Shown: positions 61,301-64,000 of the stretch, one piece after another | How the letters are laid out: the number at the start of each line of letters is the position of its first letter | How positions within the stretch are numbered: the stretch's first letter is position 1 | Made by a program: the position numbers and the translations under genes | Source: Vanessa cardui | Lineage: Eukaryota > Arthropoda > Insecta > Lepidoptera > Nymphalidae | NCBI RefSeq assembly: GCF_905220365.1 | Contig: NC_061137.1 | Location: forward strand, 12,056,001 to 12,120,000 | DNA: 64,000 nucleotides | Reading direction: 5' to 3' | The notes under the pieces: model-generated | The model's database searches: none | What the model was told of the DNA's origin: nothing | What the model saw: the letters and a program-made list of their open reading frames with translations, nothing else

Positions 61301-62180
61301 TTTTTTGACAAAAAGAATATAAAGAAAGACATGGGCTTGTCACTTGTCGTCATTCGCTTCGGATTTTTAAGGTTCTTCAAAAAGCTAAGAGGAAATGAGA
61401 CCATGTAATTGGATGAAAGAATCTCAAAGTAGCATTTCTAAAGATCTACTATTAAAGTCACCATTATATGTATTTACTTTTTTTTTTAAATTATTTATGT
61501 GTTAGCGAAGATGTCCTAACCACACGTTGCTTGAAATTGAAATGGAAAATTGAAAAAAAATTTAAAGCATTATTTTATAAATAAAATGATGATCAATAGC
61601 AGAGAATTGTTTTATAGTAAAATGAATACAAAATCAGGCTCTAAGTAATATTTCTTAGCTACTGCATAGAGCTAAGAGAATAAAAAAAAGTTAAACGACA
61701 GGACCAAGACAGTTTAATATTCACATAACATTCGAATTCACTTCAAAATTCTTAATCAAAAAAAAAAATAAAAAAAAGAATAATCGTTTGAGCATAAAAA
61801 TCCCGAATCGATATATTACAAACACTAAATCCGCTACTTAGGTGGATATTAAATGTTTACAAAAAGCCAGTCAACTAATATTGATATTAATTAATATATA
61901 TTAACGCTGCGTTTATTTGTTGGTCCGTGTAATTACAAATTAAACGAGGGTCGAGTAATGGAACGCTTTGTGTGCTCTTTGTTGGAACAGAACACTGAAT
62001 GGATTTTAAAAAACAATTGCATTCCGAGTGAAATTTCCGCAAGGTCGTCCGCGCATTTTAATATGAATTTGTGTTCTTATGAATCTCTTTACTATTGTGT
62101 ACTATTTTATTATATTAATAAGACAAAAAAATATAATTTAACTAACTATATTTTAAATAATTATTAATTTCTACTTTCCA
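58340..62180. other. no gene recognised; two CRE palindromes
   Basis: Unique-looking AT-rich sequence with TGACGTCA at 58976-58983 and 61015-61022, each within 30 bases of an ATGGCG motif. A plus frame at 60730-61017 (95 codons) is open but not recognised. Confidence 0.4.
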
Positions 62181-62181
62181 T

Positions 62182-62475
62182 AGAGCCGAAATGGCCCAGT
62201 GGTTACAACGCGTGCATTTTATCCGATGATTTCGGGTTCAAACCCAGGCAAACACCACTATATATACGTGATAAATTTGTGTTTATAATTCATCTCGTGC
62301 TCGGCGGTGAAGGAAAACATCGCGAGGAAACCTGCATGTGTATAATTTCATTGAAATTTAGCCACATTTGCATTTCACCAACCCGCATTGGAACAGCGTG
62401 GTAGAATATCTTCAAGCCCTCTCCTTAATGGGAGAGGAGGCCATTAGCCCAGCTGTGGGAAATTTACAGGCCTTT
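62182..62475 (+). repeat. SINE-B copy
   Basis: GAAATGGCCCAGTGGTTACA, GGGTTCAAACCCAGG, tail GCCCAGCTGTGGGAAATTTA. Confidence 0.85.
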
Positions 62476-62479
62476 ACGT

Positions 62480-63635
62480 TACTTAATTAGGCATAGCGTA
62501 GGCTTTTGATTGTTACTTAATTGTTAATTTTTATCAAAATTCTTATTGCATGCGGTAATTACCTTAAAACTTGAATAGGCTTAAAACTGTAATATTTACA
62601 AATGTTACGTTATTGGTGAACCAATAAATAAAAATACTGAACAGTAAAATCTCAAGGTCAAATTAGAGGTCAACGTTTTTATGAGTAGCGTTTCGTAAGC
62701 CTTATGACGTTTCATTTTTTGTTTTACGTCATATTTTCTTTTCTTCTTATCATTATTATATGTAACAGATTGTAATGGCAGCTCATTATTTGTTTATATA
62801 GCATTATTTTAATTATATATTTATGTTCAACTAACATGAATTTGCATTTTCAAATCCACATTTCGAACCGATGGTAACTTCACTTAATATAGTTTGTTAA
62901 ATGTACTTGTAAAAACTTAAGTAATATTTTGAATTCGATTCGTAACATATAAAATTTGTAATAGGATCTTTGTAACTGTACATTTTGATAATCGATGGAA
63001 GGCAGATATTTGGGATAATTACTTGGTGGGTAACTACCACTCTCATCATACATTCTATCGCAAAACTGTACTCAGTACTAATGTATATATGAGTACATTT
63101 ACTTTTGTTTTTCACACAAAATTTGATACAGGTTCTTTGATCCATTTTTTAAATAGGTAACAATCGAAGACGATCCAAAACACGTACAAGCAAAGCAGCT
63201 GTCAACAATTAAGTGAACATTCAAAATGGCCGAGCTTGTCGGCGTAAGTGAGAGACATGAGTACCAACATAAAGCCACAAAAAGATCGAAATTCGAATAT
63301 ACGAAACCCGCGAAAATTCGAAATTCGCGATACTTTTTGAACACACCTCCTATACAGACTATCAAAATAATAATATATATTAATATAAATAACGAAATAT
63401 GCAATCAAAAATGGTGTAAATAAAATGTGGATCATCAATAACACACGCGGAAGCCTACTTCCTAAACTATGTTGAAACTGTTAATTAAATTTCCGAACAA
63501 TGTAACCAGTATAACCCTTCTCAACTAGAATAATTACATTTTTATTTATAACGATTTTATTTAACAATCACACACTATTTATTGTATTAGACACATGTGC
63601 TGCTGACTGGTATCGATAGAATCCCAATACCAGTC
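62480..63635. other. no gene recognised; decayed rep-D and rep-C remnants
   Basis: Rep-D-like TTCGAACCGATGGTAACTTC at about 62865-62885 and inverted rep-C-like TTGGTGGGTAACTACCACTC at about 63024-63043. Confidence 0.4.
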
Positions 63636-63639
63636 AAGT

Positions 63640-63903
63640 TTTTTTATGGTATATAGTGGCGGACGTGCATATGGACCACCTGATGGTAAGTGGCCACCAC
63701 CACCCATAGACAATGGCGCTGTAAGAAACATTAACCATTGCTTACATCGTCAATGCGCTACCAACCTTGGGAACTAAGATGTTATGTCCCCTTTGCCTGT
63801 AGTCACACTGGCTCATTAACCCTTAAAATCGGAACACAATAATACTGAGGACTGTTGTTTGGTGGTAGAATATCTGATGAGTGTGTGGTACCTATCTTGC
63901 CAA
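63640..63903 (+). repeat. rep-C, near full length
   Basis: TTTTTTATGGTATATAGTGG, CACCTGATGGTAAGTGGCC, TTGGTGGTAGAATATCTGAT. Confidence 0.85.
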
Positions 63904-64000
63904 CCTTACGTTTAAATGGCACAGATCAACCGCCCTTATACAAAGCTCGATCAATGCAAGTTCAAATCAACATGATAATGCAATTCACGACTACTTATAC

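Overview
The window is AT-rich animal DNA with spliced genes and dense interspersed repeats. The repeat set (two tRNA-derived SINE families, RTE-type LINE fragments, many small TIR elements) and the gene structures fit a lepidopteran insect (butterfly or moth). That assignment is inference from repeat style; no species is claimed.

Two protein-coding genes can be supported, both on the minus strand and in the same direction. (1) A complete stardust/PALS1 (MPP5) orthologue runs from the start codon at 47914 to the stop at 24851. I reconstruct 14 coding exons, one of them a 36-bp microexon. All junctions keep frame and use GT/AG sites, giving 2070 bp or 689 aa. Domain order is N-terminal conserved (ECR-like) region, two L27 domains, PDZ, SH3, basic hook, guanylate-kinase-like domain ending in EPQWVPAHWL. 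This is the membrane-associated scaffold of the Crumbs apical polarity complex. (2) The first three coding exons of a BRMS1/BRMS1-like gene (Sin3-HDAC subunit) lie at 19129-16159. Its remaining exons are not visible to the left edge, so the gene either has a >16 kb intron or is broken.

Layout. 1-16158: putative BRMS1L intron 3 or downstream DNA, with no convincing gene and many repeats. 16159-19129: BRMS1L exons 3-1, with a Tigger-type MITE in intron 1. 19130-24850: intergenic, with a target-site-flanked RTE LINE fragment next to a decayed coding relic. 24851-47914: stardust; introns hold hAT-like MITEs, a Tigger transposase relic, SINEs, a 40-bp minisatellite and a CA/GT-repeat intron. 47915-64000: sequence upstream of the stardust start codon, without recognisable coding exons but with repeats and possible regulatory clusters.

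Repeat families named here for reference. SINE-A: tRNA-derived, box B GGTTCGATTCC. SINE-B: tRNA-derived, box B GGTTCAAACCC, with (TTG)n tail. Rep-C: about 290 bp, containing CACCTGATGGTAAGTGG. Rep-D: containing ACTTTATTCAAGTAGGCTT. Rep-E: containing CTCTTTCACGACCAAACCG. Rep-H: containing CATCAAAATCCGTTGCGTAG. No CRISPR, rRNA or functional tRNA gene was seen. The most interesting non-genic signals are nine copies of the palindrome TGACGTCA scattered through the window, several nested or paired transposon insertions whose target-site duplications can be read directly, and a minisatellite of decoy splice acceptors beside a stardust splice donor.
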